Position numbers and translations under genes: made by a program. From Pelomonas sp036401055 (GTDB lineage Bacteria; Pseudomonadota; Gammaproteobacteria; Burkholderiales; Burkholderiaceae_C), in contig DASWWC010000199.1 of assembly GCA_036401055.1 (NCBI GenBank), positions 1-25,752 of the forward strand: DNA of 25,752 bases. Direction: 5' to 3'. The notes below the pieces were generated by a model. The model was not told the DNA's origin and searched no databases. It worked only from the letters and a program-made list of their open reading frames with translations. Shown here in pieces: positions 14,172-24,544 of this stretch. Positions within the stretch are counted from its first letter, which is position 1; every line of letters begins with the position of its first letter.

Positions 14172-16002
14172 ATGCTTGTGTCCGCCTCCCTACGCCTGCG
14201 CGCGCTGCACCTGGCCCGGCTGCTGGGGCGGCCGGGCTTCCATCTGTTCCTGACCGGCCTGCTGGTGGCGTTGGGCTTTGCGCTCGCGCACGCCTGGAGC
14301 GAGCGCAACGGGCGCGAGCAGCTCTCTGCCCTCAGCACCGAGAGACTGGAGCTGTATGCATCCAACCTGGCGGCCGAGCTGGGCCGGCACGCTTACCTGC
14401 CCAGCCTGCTCGCCATCGACCCCGCGCTACAGGCACTGGTGGCCGCGCCGCAGGACGACGAGCGCCGCCGCCTGGCCAGCCAGATGCTGGCGCGCATCAA
14501 CGTGCGGGCCGGCACACACCAGATCTTCGTCATCGACGCCCAGGGGCAGGTGCTGTCCGCCAGCGAGGCGCTCGCGCCGCCGCCCCGCCTGGTGGAGGCG
14601 ATGGCGCAGGAGCGCAGCCAGTTCTTCGCCGCCGACGCGAAGACCGGCAGCACCGACTTCTACATGCTGCACCCGCTGCGCCAGGCCGGCCGCGCGCGGG
14701 GTGCCATCATCGTGCGCTTCAACCTCGCACCGCTGGAGGCCACCTGGGTGGACATGGGCCTGCGCACGCAACGCGAGCGCATCCTCGTCGCGGACGAGCA
14801 CGACGTGGTGATCATGAGTTCGGAACAGGCCTGGAAGTACGCCGTGCTCGACCGTGCCGACCCGTCACGCCGCGCCGCGCTGCAGGCCAGCGCGCGCTAC
14901 CCGCAGGCCATCGGCCCCGACCTGGACCTGCCGGCCACGCTGCAGGCCCACGAGGGCACGCCGGTGCGCCTGCCCGGCATGCCCACGCTGCTGGCCCAGC
15001 AGCGCCAGATCCTGCCGCTGGGGCTGCGGCTGGTAGCCCTGTCCGATCTCGGCGAGGTGCGCCGCCAGGCCCAGGCCGCGGCCTGGGGCGGCGCTGCTGG
15101 CGGCGCCAGTATCGGCCTGCTGGTGCTGTACCTGTCGTCGCGCCGCCGCGCGCTGCGCCAGCTGACGCAGGCCCAGGCCGAACTGCGCCAGGCCCATGCG
15201 CAGCTGGAGCAGCTGGTAGACAGCCGCACGGCCGAGCTGCGCCAGACCAACGACGCGTTGAAGACACAGATCGCGCAACGCCTGCAGACCGAGGGCGAGC
15301 TGCTGCAGACCAGCAAGCTGGCCGTGCTGGGCCAGATGTCGGCCGGGCTGTCGCACGAGGTCAACCAGCCGCTGACCGCGCTGCGTGCGCTGGCGCGAAA
15401 CTCCATCCGGCTGCTGGAGACGGGCCGCCAGGACGCGGTGGCCACCAACCTCCAGCTGATGGACGACATGGTCGAGCGCATGAGCCAGATCACGCGCCAG
15501 CTGAAGAGCTTCGCGCGCAAGGCCGACGAACAGGGCGCGGGCAGCGCGTCGCTGCTGGCCAGCGTGCGCGCGGCGCTGCTGCTGCTGGAGCACCGCAGCC
15601 GCGCGCTGGGGCTGGACATGGCTGTCGACGTGCCTGCCGGCCTGCGCGTGCAGGCCGAGGCCAACCGGCTGGAGCAGGTGCTGGTGAACCTGTTCGGCAA
15701 CGCCATAGACGCGATGCAAGGCGAGGCACTGCGCCGCATGCGCGTCGTGGCCGAGCCGCTGGACGAGGGCCGGCGCGTGCGGGTACGCGTGCAGGACAGC
15801 GGCCCCGGCGTCTCCGATGCCGACCTGGCGCGGCTGTTCGAGCCCTTCTTCACGACCAAGCCGGCCGGCGAAGGGCTGGGGCTGGGCCTGGTCATTTCGG
15901 CCAAGATCGTGCATGAATTCGGCGGCACGCTGCGCGCCGAACGGATGGAGCACGGCATGAGTTTCGAGTTCGACCTTGCCGTCGAAACCTGGGAGTCTGG
16001 AG

Positions 16003-16010
<8 letters not shown>
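14172..16010 (+). CDS. DctB-like sensor histidine kinase
   Basis: 612 residues. A first membrane segment (about 23-41) is followed by a periplasmic sensing region (about 45-300) resembling the Cache-type sensor of DctB. A second membrane segment (about 303-321) and a coiled-coil linker (325-380) follow. The dimerisation domain has phospho-acceptor His395 in SHEVNQPLTAL. The ATPase domain has the N box NLFGNAIDAM (506-515), G1 DSGPGVSD and G2 GEGLGLGL. The N-Q-P-L motif after His is typical of the DctB/NtrB-like class that partners sigma54 activators. The open frame extends far upstream antisense to livH, but ATG 14172 is the sensible start. It overlaps the regulator gene by 8 nt. The ligand is unknown; the liv context suggests an amino acid rather than a C4-dicarboxylate. 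Confidence 0.88.
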
Positions 16011-17339
<1,329 letters not shown>

Positions 17340-17343
<4 letters not shown>

Positions 17344-18239
17344 CGGTACTTCTCCGGGTCCGGTGAATCCGTCGGGTTCGCGATGACGCGCCGGAAGGCC
17401 GCGCTCATCGGCAGCTTCAGGTTCAGGCCCGACGCCGGCAGCGGCGACTCGAACCAACGGCGGTATATCGCGTGGATCTCGCCGCTGCGGTAGAGCCCGG
17501 CCAGTACCTCGTCCACCAGCGCCTTGAACTGCGGATCGCCGCCGCGCAGGCCCAGGGCGTAGGGCTCGATGGTCAGCGCACGTTCGGAGATGCGGTACTC
17601 CGCCGCCGCGGCGCCCTGCTGGGCCAGCATCGCGCGCAGCAGCACGTCGTCCATCAAGAAGGCCTTGGCGCGGCCGCTCTTCAGCAGCTGGAAGCCCTCG
17701 GGGTCGTCCAGCCCGCCCAGGATGTGGATGTTCAAGCCCTGCTGCTCGTTGACCTTGGCGAGGTGCTGGATGCTGGTCGTGCCGACCGTCGTCGCTACCG
17801 GCTTGCCGCGCAGGTCAGCCAGCCCTTGCACGACGCCGGGGCCGCGCGTCAACAACCGCGTCTCGGCGACGAAGGTGGTCAGTGAGAAGGCCTGCGTGCG
17901 CTCGCGCTCGGCGTTGTGCGTCGTGATGCCGCACTCCAGGTCCAGCGTGCCGTTGGCCACCAGCGGCATGCGCGTGGCCGACGCCACTTCCACCCGGCGC
18001 ACTTCCAGATCGGGCAGTTTCAGCCGAGTGCGGACGGCGGCCACGATGCGCTCGCACAGCTCGATGCTGTAGCCGGTGGGCCTGAGCTGGGCGTCCAGGT
18101 AGGAGAAGGGCAGCGAGTCCGCACGATGGCCGAGAACGATGACGCCGGTGTCGCGCACGCGGGTCAGCGTGGGGCCATCAGCCGCATGGGCCGCGAGGCC
18201 CAGCAGCAGCGCGCTAGTGGCCAGCAGCCGCTTCATCAT
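17340..18239 (-). CDS. Extracellular solute-binding protein family 3 (glutamate/aspartate GltI-like)
   Basis: 299 residues. A signal peptide (MMKRLLATSALLLGLAAHA, cleavage about residue 19) precedes a family 3 periplasmic binding domain. Typical segments are LPFSYLD, GYSIELCERIV, LDLECGITTHNAERERTQAFS, GKPVATTVGTTSIQHL and the C-terminal IYRRWFESPLP. The resemblance is to glutamate/aspartate binding protein GltI. No GltJKL permease/ATPase genes are nearby, so it may serve a distant transporter or feed signals to a sensor. The start lies inside the rarA 3' end (26-nt overlap); MM at 18239 or M at 18236 are both possible. Its stop overlaps the regulator stop in CTAG at 17340-17343. Confidence 0.85.
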
Positions 18240-19548
18240 CCAGCCGCCGCAGTTCGGCCAGCTTGTCGGCAATGCGCGACTCCAGGCCGCGCGGCACGGG
18301 GGCATACCAGCCCTGCCCTTGCAGCCCGTCGGGCAGGTATTGCTCGCCGGCCGCGTAGGCGTTGGGCTCGTCGTGCGCGTAGCGGTAGGCGTGGCCGTAG
18401 CCCAGCTCCTTCATCAGCTTGGTGGGCGCATTGCGCAGGTGCACGGGCACCGGGCGCGACTGGTCCTGCTTGATGAACGCCTTGACCTCGTTGAAGGCCT
18501 TGTAGACCGCGTTGCTCTTGGCCGCGACAGCGAGATAGACGACCGCCTCGGCCAGCGCGAGCTCGCCTTCGGGCGAGCCCAGGCGCTCGTAGGCCTCGGC
18601 GGCGTCCAGCGTGATGCGCAGCGCGCGTGGGTCGGCCAGACCGATGTCCTCGCTGGCCATGCGGATGAGGCGGCGCGAGATGTAGCGGGCGTCCACCCCG
18701 CCGTCCAGCATGCGCGCGAACCAGTACAACGCGCCGTCCGGGTTGCTGCCGCGCACGGACTTGTGCAGCGCCGAGATGACGTCGTAGAACTGGTCGCCGC
18801 CCTTGTCGTAGCGGCGCAGTTGCTCGCCCAAGGCGCGCTCCAGCAGCGCCTCGTCGATCTGCGCGCCCTGCGCGAGCGACGCCGACGTGTCGAAGGCGTT
18901 CAGCAAGCGGCGCGCGTCGCCGTCGGCATAGCCGATGAGGCGCTGCGCGGCTTCGGGCGTGGGCGGCGTGATGCCCAGTTCGGCGGCACCGCGCTCGATC
19001 AGTTGGCCCAGTTCTTCGGCATCCAGGCTCTTCAGCACCTGCACCGTCGCACGCGACAGCAGCGCCGAGTTGACCTCGAAGCTGGGGTTCTCCGTCGTCG
19101 CGCCGATGAAGGTGAACAGGCCGGCCTCGACGTGAGGCAGGAAGGCGTCCTGCTGAGCCTTGTTAAAGCGGTGCACTTCGTCGACGAACACCACCGTGCG
19201 CCGGCCCTGTGCCGCGGCGACCTGCGCGCGCTCAACCGCCTCGCGGATGTCCTTGACACCGCCCAGCACGGCCGAGATGGCGATGAACTGCGCGTCGAAG
19301 GTGCCGGCCATCAGCCGCGCCAGCGTGGTCTTGCCCACGCCCGGCGGTCCCCACAGGATCATGCTGTGCAGGCGGCCGGCGTCGAAGGCGACGCGCAGCG
19401 GCATGCCCGGACCCAGCAGGTGGCGCTGGCCGATGACTTCGTCGAGTGTCTTGGGCCGAAGGCGCTCGGCCAGCGGGATGCCGGCAAGCGGTGCCGCCGG
19501 CGCAGGGGTGGCGTCGGGCAGGGGCTCGTCGTCGAACAGCGAGTTCAC
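18214..19548 (-). CDS. rarA: Replication-associated recombination protein A (MgsA/RarA AAA+ ATPase)
   Basis: 444 residues (E. coli RarA 447). The clamp-loader-like AAA+ ATPase acts at stalled replication forks. Walker A GPPGVGKT (67-74), Walker B VVFVDEVHRF (119-128), sensor 1 GATTENPSFEVNSALLSR and the C-terminal DGGVDARYISRRLIRMASEDIGLADP segment are diagnostic. The start is GTG at 19548, overlapping the lolA stop as GTGA; the longer in-frame extension reads antisense-like sequence inside lolA. Expression is presumably coupled to ftsK and lolA. Confidence 0.95.
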   Translation of the reverse strand: MNSLFDDEPLPDATPAPAAPLAGIPLAERLRPKTLDEVIGQRHLLGPGMPLRVAFDAGRLHSMILWGPPGVGKTTLARLMAGTFDAQFIAISAVLGGVKDIREAVERAQVAAAQGRRTVVFVDEVHRFNKAQQDAFLPHVEAGLFTFIGATTENPSFEVNSALLSRATVQVLKSLDAEELGQLIERGAAELGITPPTPEAAQRLIGYADGDARRLLNAFDTSASLAQGAQIDEALLERALGEQLRRYDKGGDQFYDVISALHKSVRGSNPDGALYWFARMLDGGVDARYISRRLIRMASEDIGLADPRALRITLDAAEAYERLGSPEGELALAEAVVYLAVAAKSNAVYKAFNEVKAFIKQDQSRPVPVHLRNAPTKLMKELGYGHAYRYAHDEPNAYAAGEQYLPDGLQGQGWYAPVPRGLESRIADKLAELRRLDDEAAAGH

Positions 19549-20150
19549 TGTTCGATCAGGTCGGCCCCGGCCGGCAGCTTGAACTGGAAGCGCTCTGCGC
19601 CCAGGGCCACGTTGGCCTGCACGGTGCTGAAGTCCAGCCGCGAGCGCTGGCCGAAGCCGTCGACGATCTCCATCGCGGCCAGGTCCTTGCCCTTGAAGCC
19701 CAGCTTCAGCGTCTGGATGGTGGACTCGGCCTGCTTGGGCACGGCCTGCACCCACTCCAGCCCGCCCTCGGCCGCCGCGGCCTTCAGCGTGAAGTCGCGC
19801 TCCAGGTCGGTGCCGGCCAACAGCGCCGCGGGCGTGGCACCCAGTGCGTCGGCCAGCTTTCGGGAGCTGGCCTGGTTCAGGTCGGCATCAAAGATCCAGA
19901 CCTTGGCGCCATCGGCCACGATGGTCTGCTCGAAGGGCTTGGCATAGGCGAAGCGGAAGCGGTTCGGCCGCTGGAACTCGAAGCTGCCGCTGGACACCTT
20001 CTTGCGCTTGCCGTCGGGCGAGGTGACCGTCTGCGTGAAGTTGGCCTTGCCGCTCTTCACGTCGCGACCGAAGTCGCGCAACGCGTCGACGGCGTCGGCG
20101 TGGGCAATGCCGCTCAGCAGCAGCGTCAGGGCGATCAGGTGCTTCTTCAT
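19545..20150 (-). CDS. lolA: Outer-membrane lipoprotein carrier protein LolA
   Basis: 201 residues. The signal peptide MKKHLIALTLLLSGIAHA is cleaved before DAVD. The mature protein is the periplasmic chaperone that takes lipoproteins from LolCDE to LolB. ANFTQTV, SSGSFEFQRPNRFRFAYAKPFEQTIVADGAKVWIFDADLNQ and the following segment are typical of LolA. ATG 20150 overlaps the ftsK stop as ATGA, and its own stop overlaps rarA as GTGA. The ftsK-lolA-rarA order is conserved in many proteobacteria. Confidence 0.94.
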   Translation of the reverse strand: MKKHLIALTLLLSGIAHADAVDALRDFGRDVKSGKANFTQTVTSPDGKRKKVSSGSFEFQRPNRFRFAYAKPFEQTIVADGAKVWIFDADLNQASSRKLADALGATPAALLAGTDLERDFTLKAAAAEGGLEWVQAVPKQAESTIQTLKLGFKGKDLAAMEIVDGFGQRSRLDFSTVQANVALGAERFQFKLPAGADLIEQ

Positions 20151-22549
20151 TCGTCTCGCTTCGGAACAATCAGTTCGCGGCTGCCGTTGGAGGCCAGGGC
20201 TCCGACAAGGCCGGACTTCTCCATCTGCTCCAGCAGCCGCGCCGCACGGTTGTAGCCTATGCGCAGATGGCGCTGCACCAGCGAGATGGACGCCTTGCGA
20301 TGCTGTAGGACGATGGCGACGGCCTGGTCGTACATGGGGTCTTGCTCACCGCTGGCCTCGCCCGGTGCCGGCGCCTCGCCGTCGATGCCGTCGAGCACGC
20401 CGCCTTCGAGGATGCCTTCGATGTAGTTGGGTTCACCCTGGGACTTGATGTACTCCACAACGCGGTGCACCTCCTCGTCGCTGACAAAGGCGCCGTGCAC
20501 GCGGATGGGCAGGCCAGTGCCGGACGGCATGTAGAGCATGTCGCCCATGCCCAGCAGCGCCTCGGCGCCCATCTGGTCCAGGATGGTGCGGCTGTCGATC
20601 TTGGAACTGACCTGGAAGGACAGGCGCGTCGGAATGTTGGCCTTGATGAGGCCGGTGATGACGTCCACGGACGGCCGCTGCGTGGCGAGGATCAGGTGGA
20701 TGCCGGCAGCGCGCGCCTTCTGTGCCAGGCGGGCAATCAGCTCTTCGATCTTCTTGCCGACGACCATCATCAGGTCGGCCAGCTCGTCGATGACGACGAC
20801 GATGAAGGGCAGGCGCTCCAGCGGCTCCGGGTCGTCGTTGTTCAGCGCGAACGGATTCGGGATGCTGATGCCGTTGGCCTTGGCTTCGTCGATCTTCTTG
20901 TTGTAGCCCGCCAGGTTGCGCACGCCCATCTTGGACATGAGCTTGTAGCGCCGCTCCATCTCGCCGACACACCAGTTCAGCGCGTTGCCGGCCTGCTTCA
21001 TGTCGGTCACGACGGGCGCCAGCAGGTGCGGGATGCCCTCGTAGACACTCATCTCCAGCATCTTGGGGTCGATGAGGATGAGCCGCACGTCGCGGGCCTC
21101 GGCCTTGTAGAGCAGGCTGAGGATCATCGCGTTGATGCCCACCGACTTGCCTGAACCGGTCGTGCCGGCCACCAGGCAGTGCGGCATCTTGGCGAGGTCG
21201 GCCACGACCGGCAGGCCGACGATGTCCTTGCCCAGGCCCATGGTCAGCATGGAGGCCGCGTCGGCATAGACCTGCGAGCCGAGGATCTCGGACAGGCGGA
21301 TGGTCTGGCGCCGCGCGTTGGGCAGCTCCAGCGCCATGTAGTTCTTGCCCGGGATGGTCTCGACGACACGGATGGACACCAGGCTCAGCGAGCGCGCCAG
21401 GTCCTTGGCCAGGTTGACGACCTGCGAGCCCTTCACGCCCGTGGCCGGTTCGATCTCGTAGCGCGTGATGACCGGCCCCGGCTGCGCCGCGACCACGTGC
21501 ACCTCCACGCCGAAGTCGCGCAGCTTCTTCTCGATGAGGCGGCTGGTCATCTCCAGCGACTCGGGCGTCACGGTCTCCTGGCGACCGGGCGCGGCATCCA
21601 GCAGGTCCACCTGCGGCAGCTTGGCGTCACCGGCGTCGACGAACAGCGTCTGCTGGCGCTCCTTGGCGACGCGCGTGGACTGCGGCACCTCGACGACCGG
21701 CGCCTCGATGACCAGGGGTACGTCGGGCTCGATGCCGAGGTCGCGCTCCAGCTGGCGCTCGGCCTCGCGCTCGACCTCGACCTCGTGCTCGCGCTCCTTG
21801 ACGGCCTGCTGGCCGGCCTTCTGGTCGGCCTTGATCTCGCGCTTCTCGATCTGCTGCTCGCGCAGCTGCTCGATGCGCTCGCCGATGCGCTCGGCCAGAT
21901 GGCCCCAAGAGAAGCGCAGCGCCCACGACATGCCCGTCAGCAGCAGCACGATCCAGACCACGCCCGAGCCGGCGAAGCCCAGGCCCTTCATGCCCAGCGG
22001 GCCGAGCGCATAACCCACGATGCCGCCGGCGGCGCCCGGCAGGCGCGGCTCCAGCGCGTACAGCCGGCTCCATTCCAGCGCACAGCTGGCAGCGATCAAC
22101 AACGCGACACCAGTCCACCAGCGCAGGCGCTGGCTCCAGCGTGGTGCGGCGGGCACGTCGTGGCGCAACACACCCGCCAGGCTGCGCAGCCAGCCACGCA
22201 AAGCCAGCAGCGGCAGCCACCAGGCGGAAAAGCCGAAGACGTACAGCAGGCCGTCCGACACCCACGCACCGGCGCCGCCCACGCGGTTCGCAATGCGGTC
22301 GTGCTGGCCGCTGGTGCTGAAGGCGGCGTCGCGCAGGTCGTGAGTGGCAAGGGCCAGCAGCAGCAGCGCGAGCACGATGGCCGTCAGCGCCAGCCACAGC
22401 GGCGTGCGCAGCAGCCGCGACGCCGTCGACGGCGGTGGCACTTCGCGCTTGGGCGCCTGGCGGCGCGTGGGTTTGGACGGGCTGGCGGCTTCGCTGGCGG
22501 CACCGGCCGCATCGGCGCCGCCCAGCAGGGAACCGAGGGGAAAACTCAT
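20147..22549 (-). CDS. ftsK: DNA translocase FtsK
   Basis: 800 residues. About four to five membrane helices occupy roughly 50-70, 97-117, 144-165 and 175-210. A short charged coiled-coil linker follows (about 218-300, Glu/Lys/Arg-rich), much shorter than the linker of E. coli FtsK. The motor domain has Walker A GTTGSGKS (462-469) and Walker B FIVVVIDEL (582-590). The C-terminal winged-helix gamma domain (about 735-797), which reads KOPS and activates XerCD, ends SRELIVPKRDE. The protein anchors at the septum and pumps chromosome ends during division. It starts 16 nt after the Crp/Fnr gene. Confidence 0.95.
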   Translation of the reverse strand: MSFPLGSLLGGADAAGAASEAASPSKPTRRQAPKREVPPPSTASRLLRTPLWLALTAIVLALLLLALATHDLRDAAFSTSGQHDRIANRVGGAGAWVSDGLLYVFGFSAWWLPLLALRGWLRSLAGVLRHDVPAAPRWSQRLRWWTGVALLIAASCALEWSRLYALEPRLPGAAGGIVGYALGPLGMKGLGFAGSGVVWIVLLLTGMSWALRFSWGHLAERIGERIEQLREQQIEKREIKADQKAGQQAVKEREHEVEVEREAERQLERDLGIEPDVPLVIEAPVVEVPQSTRVAKERQQTLFVDAGDAKLPQVDLLDAAPGRQETVTPESLEMTSRLIEKKLRDFGVEVHVVAAQPGPVITRYEIEPATGVKGSQVVNLAKDLARSLSLVSIRVVETIPGKNYMALELPNARRQTIRLSEILGSQVYADAASMLTMGLGKDIVGLPVVADLAKMPHCLVAGTTGSGKSVGINAMILSLLYKAEARDVRLILIDPKMLEMSVYEGIPHLLAPVVTDMKQAGNALNWCVGEMERRYKLMSKMGVRNLAGYNKKIDEAKANGISIPNPFALNNDDPEPLERLPFIVVVIDELADLMMVVGKKIEELIARLAQKARAAGIHLILATQRPSVDVITGLIKANIPTRLSFQVSSKIDSRTILDQMGAEALLGMGDMLYMPSGTGLPIRVHGAFVSDEEVHRVVEYIKSQGEPNYIEGILEGGVLDGIDGEAPAPGEASGEQDPMYDQAVAIVLQHRKASISLVQRHLRIGYNRAARLLEQMEKSGLVGALASNGSRELIVPKRDE

Positions 22550-22565
22550 CCCCGCATTGTCACCG

Positions 22566-23234
22566 TCAATCGTGGGTCAGGCGTTCCTTGATGACCACCG
22601 AACCGTTCTCAAGCGTTTCGATGACGCCGCGCTCTTCCAGGTCCTTCATGACCCGGCTGACCATCTCGCGCGATGCGCCGACGACCTTGGCCATGTCCTG
22701 GCGCGACACCTTGCCGCGGATGATCTTGATGCCCTTCTCGTCCTCGGCCATGTCCAGCAGCGTGCGCGCCACGCGGCCGTACACGTCCAGCAGCGCCAGC
22801 GACTCGATCTGCCGGTCGGCATTGCGCAGCCGCGCCACCAGACCGCGCAGGATGCCGTAGGCCAGGCTGCTGCCCTCGGGCAGGCAGCGCGCGAACTCCA
22901 GGCGGCCCAGCACCAGCATGTCGGTCTGCACCTCGGCGCGGACCGTGGCCGAATGCGGCTCGTTGTCGATCAGGCTCATCTCGCCAACGTAGTCGCCCGA
23001 CTGCAGCACGGCAAGGATGACCTCGCGGCCTCGGTGGTCGGCCGTCAGCACGCGGGCGCGACCGTTCAGCAGGATGAACAACGCGTTGGACTTGGTGCCC
23101 TGTTCGACGATCAGCTCGCCGCGCTTGAAGCGACGCTTGACGACGCTGTCGGCGATGGACTGGGCCTGGTCCGTGGTCAGCATCGAGAACAACGGCACCC
23201 GTCGGATCAGGTCCAGGTTCGAAATCATCGCCAT
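22566..23234 (-). CDS. Crp/Fnr-family transcriptional regulator
   Basis: 222 residues. The cyclic-nucleotide-binding domain spans about 15-130 (GEMSLIDNEPHSATVRAE at 84-101), followed by the dimer helix and a Crp-type winged helix with recognition region VSRQDMAKVVGASREMVSR (177-195). It lacks the N-terminal cysteine cluster of FNR, so it is not an oxygen-sensing FNR. In the phosphate-binding cassette the Arg that contacts cAMP phosphate in CRP (R-S-A) is His94 here (H-S-A). The ligand is therefore uncertain. ATG 23234 has GGAGAG upstream; ATG 23228 is the alternative. It heads the minus-strand run into ftsK and occupies the place of lrp in the E. coli trxB-lrp-ftsK-lolA-rarA order. Confidence 0.88.
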   Translation of the reverse strand: MAMISNLDLIRRVPLFSMLTTDQAQSIADSVVKRRFKRGELIVEQGTKSNALFILLNGRARVLTADHRGREVILAVLQSGDYVGEMSLIDNEPHSATVRAEVQTDMLVLGRLEFARCLPEGSSLAYGILRGLVARLRNADRQIESLALLDVYGRVARTLLDMAEDEKGIKIIRGKVSRQDMAKVVGASREMVSRVMKDLEERGVIETLENGSVVIKERLTHD

Positions 23235-23294
23235 GTGCACTCTCCAGGTTTGAACCGCAGGCCGACGCCCATGCAAGCGCCTGCCTAAAATGGC

Positions 23295-23307
23295 GTGCAT
23301 TTTGCAC
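23295..23307. promoter_or_regulatory. Inverted repeat between the Crp/Fnr gene and trxB
   Basis: GTGCA-TTT-TGCAC, in the 174-bp divergent gap, just after a TAAAAT (23286-23291) that could be a plus-strand -10 element. It is shorter than CRP (TGTGA-N6-TCACA) or FNR (TTGAT-N4-ATCAA) sites and matches neither. It could be an operator for the neighbouring regulator; weak evidence. Confidence 0.3.
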
Positions 23308-23408
23308 ATGTGGCAGGGCTTGCCTTCATGAACGGCCTTGGGGTTTTCACCCCGCAGGCGCGGGTTCGAAGACTTGCAAGCCCGCACACCGCCCTCACCT
23401 CCCCTGCC

Positions 23409-24368
23409 ATGACCGCAAACATCCAACACCACGGCCTGCTCATCCTAGGCTCCGGCCCGGCCGGCTACACCGCCGCCATCTACGCCGCGCGCGCCAACCT
23501 GAAGCCCACGCTGCTGACCGGAATGGCGCAGGGCGGGCAGCTGATGACGACGACCGATGTCGACAACTGGCCGGCCGATGTCATGGGCGTGCAGGGTCCC
23601 GAGCTGATGCAGCGTTTCCAGCAGCACGCCGAGCGCTTCCAGACGCAGATCGTGTTCGACCACATCAACAACGTCGACTTCTCCAAGCGCCCGTTCACGC
23701 TGGTGGGCGACAGCGGCACCTACACCTGCGACGCGCTGATCATCGCGACCGGCGCCTCGGCCAAGTACCTCGGCCTGGAGTCGGAGCAGTCCTTCATGGG
23801 CCGTGGCGTCAGCGGCTGCGCGACCTGCGACGGTTTCTTCTACCGCGACCAGGAAGTCTGCGTGGTAGGTGGCGGCAACACGGCCGTCGAGGAAGCGCTG
23901 TATTTGTCCAACATCGCCAGCACCGTCCACCTGATCCACCGCCGCGACAAGTTCCGCGCCGAGCCCATCCTGGTCGACAAGCTGATGGACAAGGTCGCCG
24001 CCGGCAAGATGAAGCTGCACCTGTTCCAGCAGCTCGACGAAGTGCTAGGCGACGCCTCCGGCGTGACCGGCGTTCGCACGCTCAACGTGAAGGACGGCAG
24101 CAAGACCGACATCGCCGTGCACGGCTGCTTCATCGCCATCGGCCACCAGCCCAACACTGACATCTTCAAGGGCCAGTTGGAGATGAAGGACGGCTACATC
24201 GTCACGCGCTCCGGCCTCAACGGCTTCGCGACGATGACCAGCGTGCCCGGCGTGTTCGCCGCCGGCGACGTGCAGGACCATGTCTACCGCCAGGCCATCA
24301 CCAGCGCCGGCACGGGCTGCATGGCCGCCCTGGACGCCCAGCGCTTCCTGGAGCAGGAGAACGGCTGA
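23409..24368 (+). CDS. trxB: Thioredoxin-disulfide reductase
   Basis: 319 residues. The FAD loop GSGPAGYTAAIYAARA (14-29), redox-active C-A-T-C (137-140) and NADPH loop GGGNTA (154-159) with HRRDKFRAE downstream are all intact. The C-terminal GVFAAGDVQD FAD motif is also present. The enzyme passes electrons from NADPH to thioredoxin. ATG 23409 puts the FAD domain near the N-terminus; the in-frame extension to 23295 is non-homologous. It is divergent from the Crp/Fnr-ftsK operon. Confidence 0.96.
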   Translation: MTANIQHHGLLILGSGPAGYTAAIYAARANLKPTLLTGMAQGGQLMTTTDVDNWPADVMGVQGPELMQRFQQHAERFQTQIVFDHINNVDFSKRPFTLVGDSGTYTCDALIIATGASAKYLGLESEQSFMGRGVSGCATCDGFFYRDQEVCVVGGGNTAVEEALYLSNIASTVHLIHRRDKFRAEPILVDKLMDKVAAGKMKLHLFQQLDEVLGDASGVTGVRTLNVKDGSKTDIAVHGCFIAIGHQPNTDIFKGQLEMKDGYIVTRSGLNGFATMTSVPGVFAAGDVQDHVYRQAITSAGTGCMAALDAQRFLEQENG

Positions 24369-24378
24369 CGGACGGCCC

Positions 24379-24407
24379 TTCCGGGTTAACGGGTTTACCG
24401 CTATACT
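24379..24407 (+). promoter_or_regulatory. Sigma70-type promoter for rpmB-rpmG
   Basis: The -10 element TATACT (24402-24407) lies 17 bp after a weak -35 TTCCGG (24379-24384). The predicted start near 24414 leaves a leader of about 130 nt before rpmB. Confidence 0.5.
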
Positions 24408-24415
24408 CGCGGGCT

Positions 24416-24477
24416 TGCCTGCCGGATGGATCGCGTCTGGCCCTGAAATCACTTTCGGGCGCTGGATTTAGCAGGCA
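24416..24477 (+). promoter_or_regulatory. Structured 5' leader of rpmB
   Basis: TGCCTGC (24416-24422) pairs with GCAGGCA (24471-24477), enclosing a second hairpin GCCC-(T)-GAAA / TTTC-GGGC (24440-24460, loop TCAC). The outer stem begins within a few nt of the predicted transcription start. The nested fold precedes a ribosomal-protein operon, where autoregulatory leaders are common. No known Rfam family is recognised by eye. Confidence 0.4.
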
Positions 24478-24544
24478 TTTGCGGTCAATGGGTTGCGCTG
24501 GGTGTCCTTGCGCAACTGGTCAAACGTCAGAGTGGAGAAGCGTC

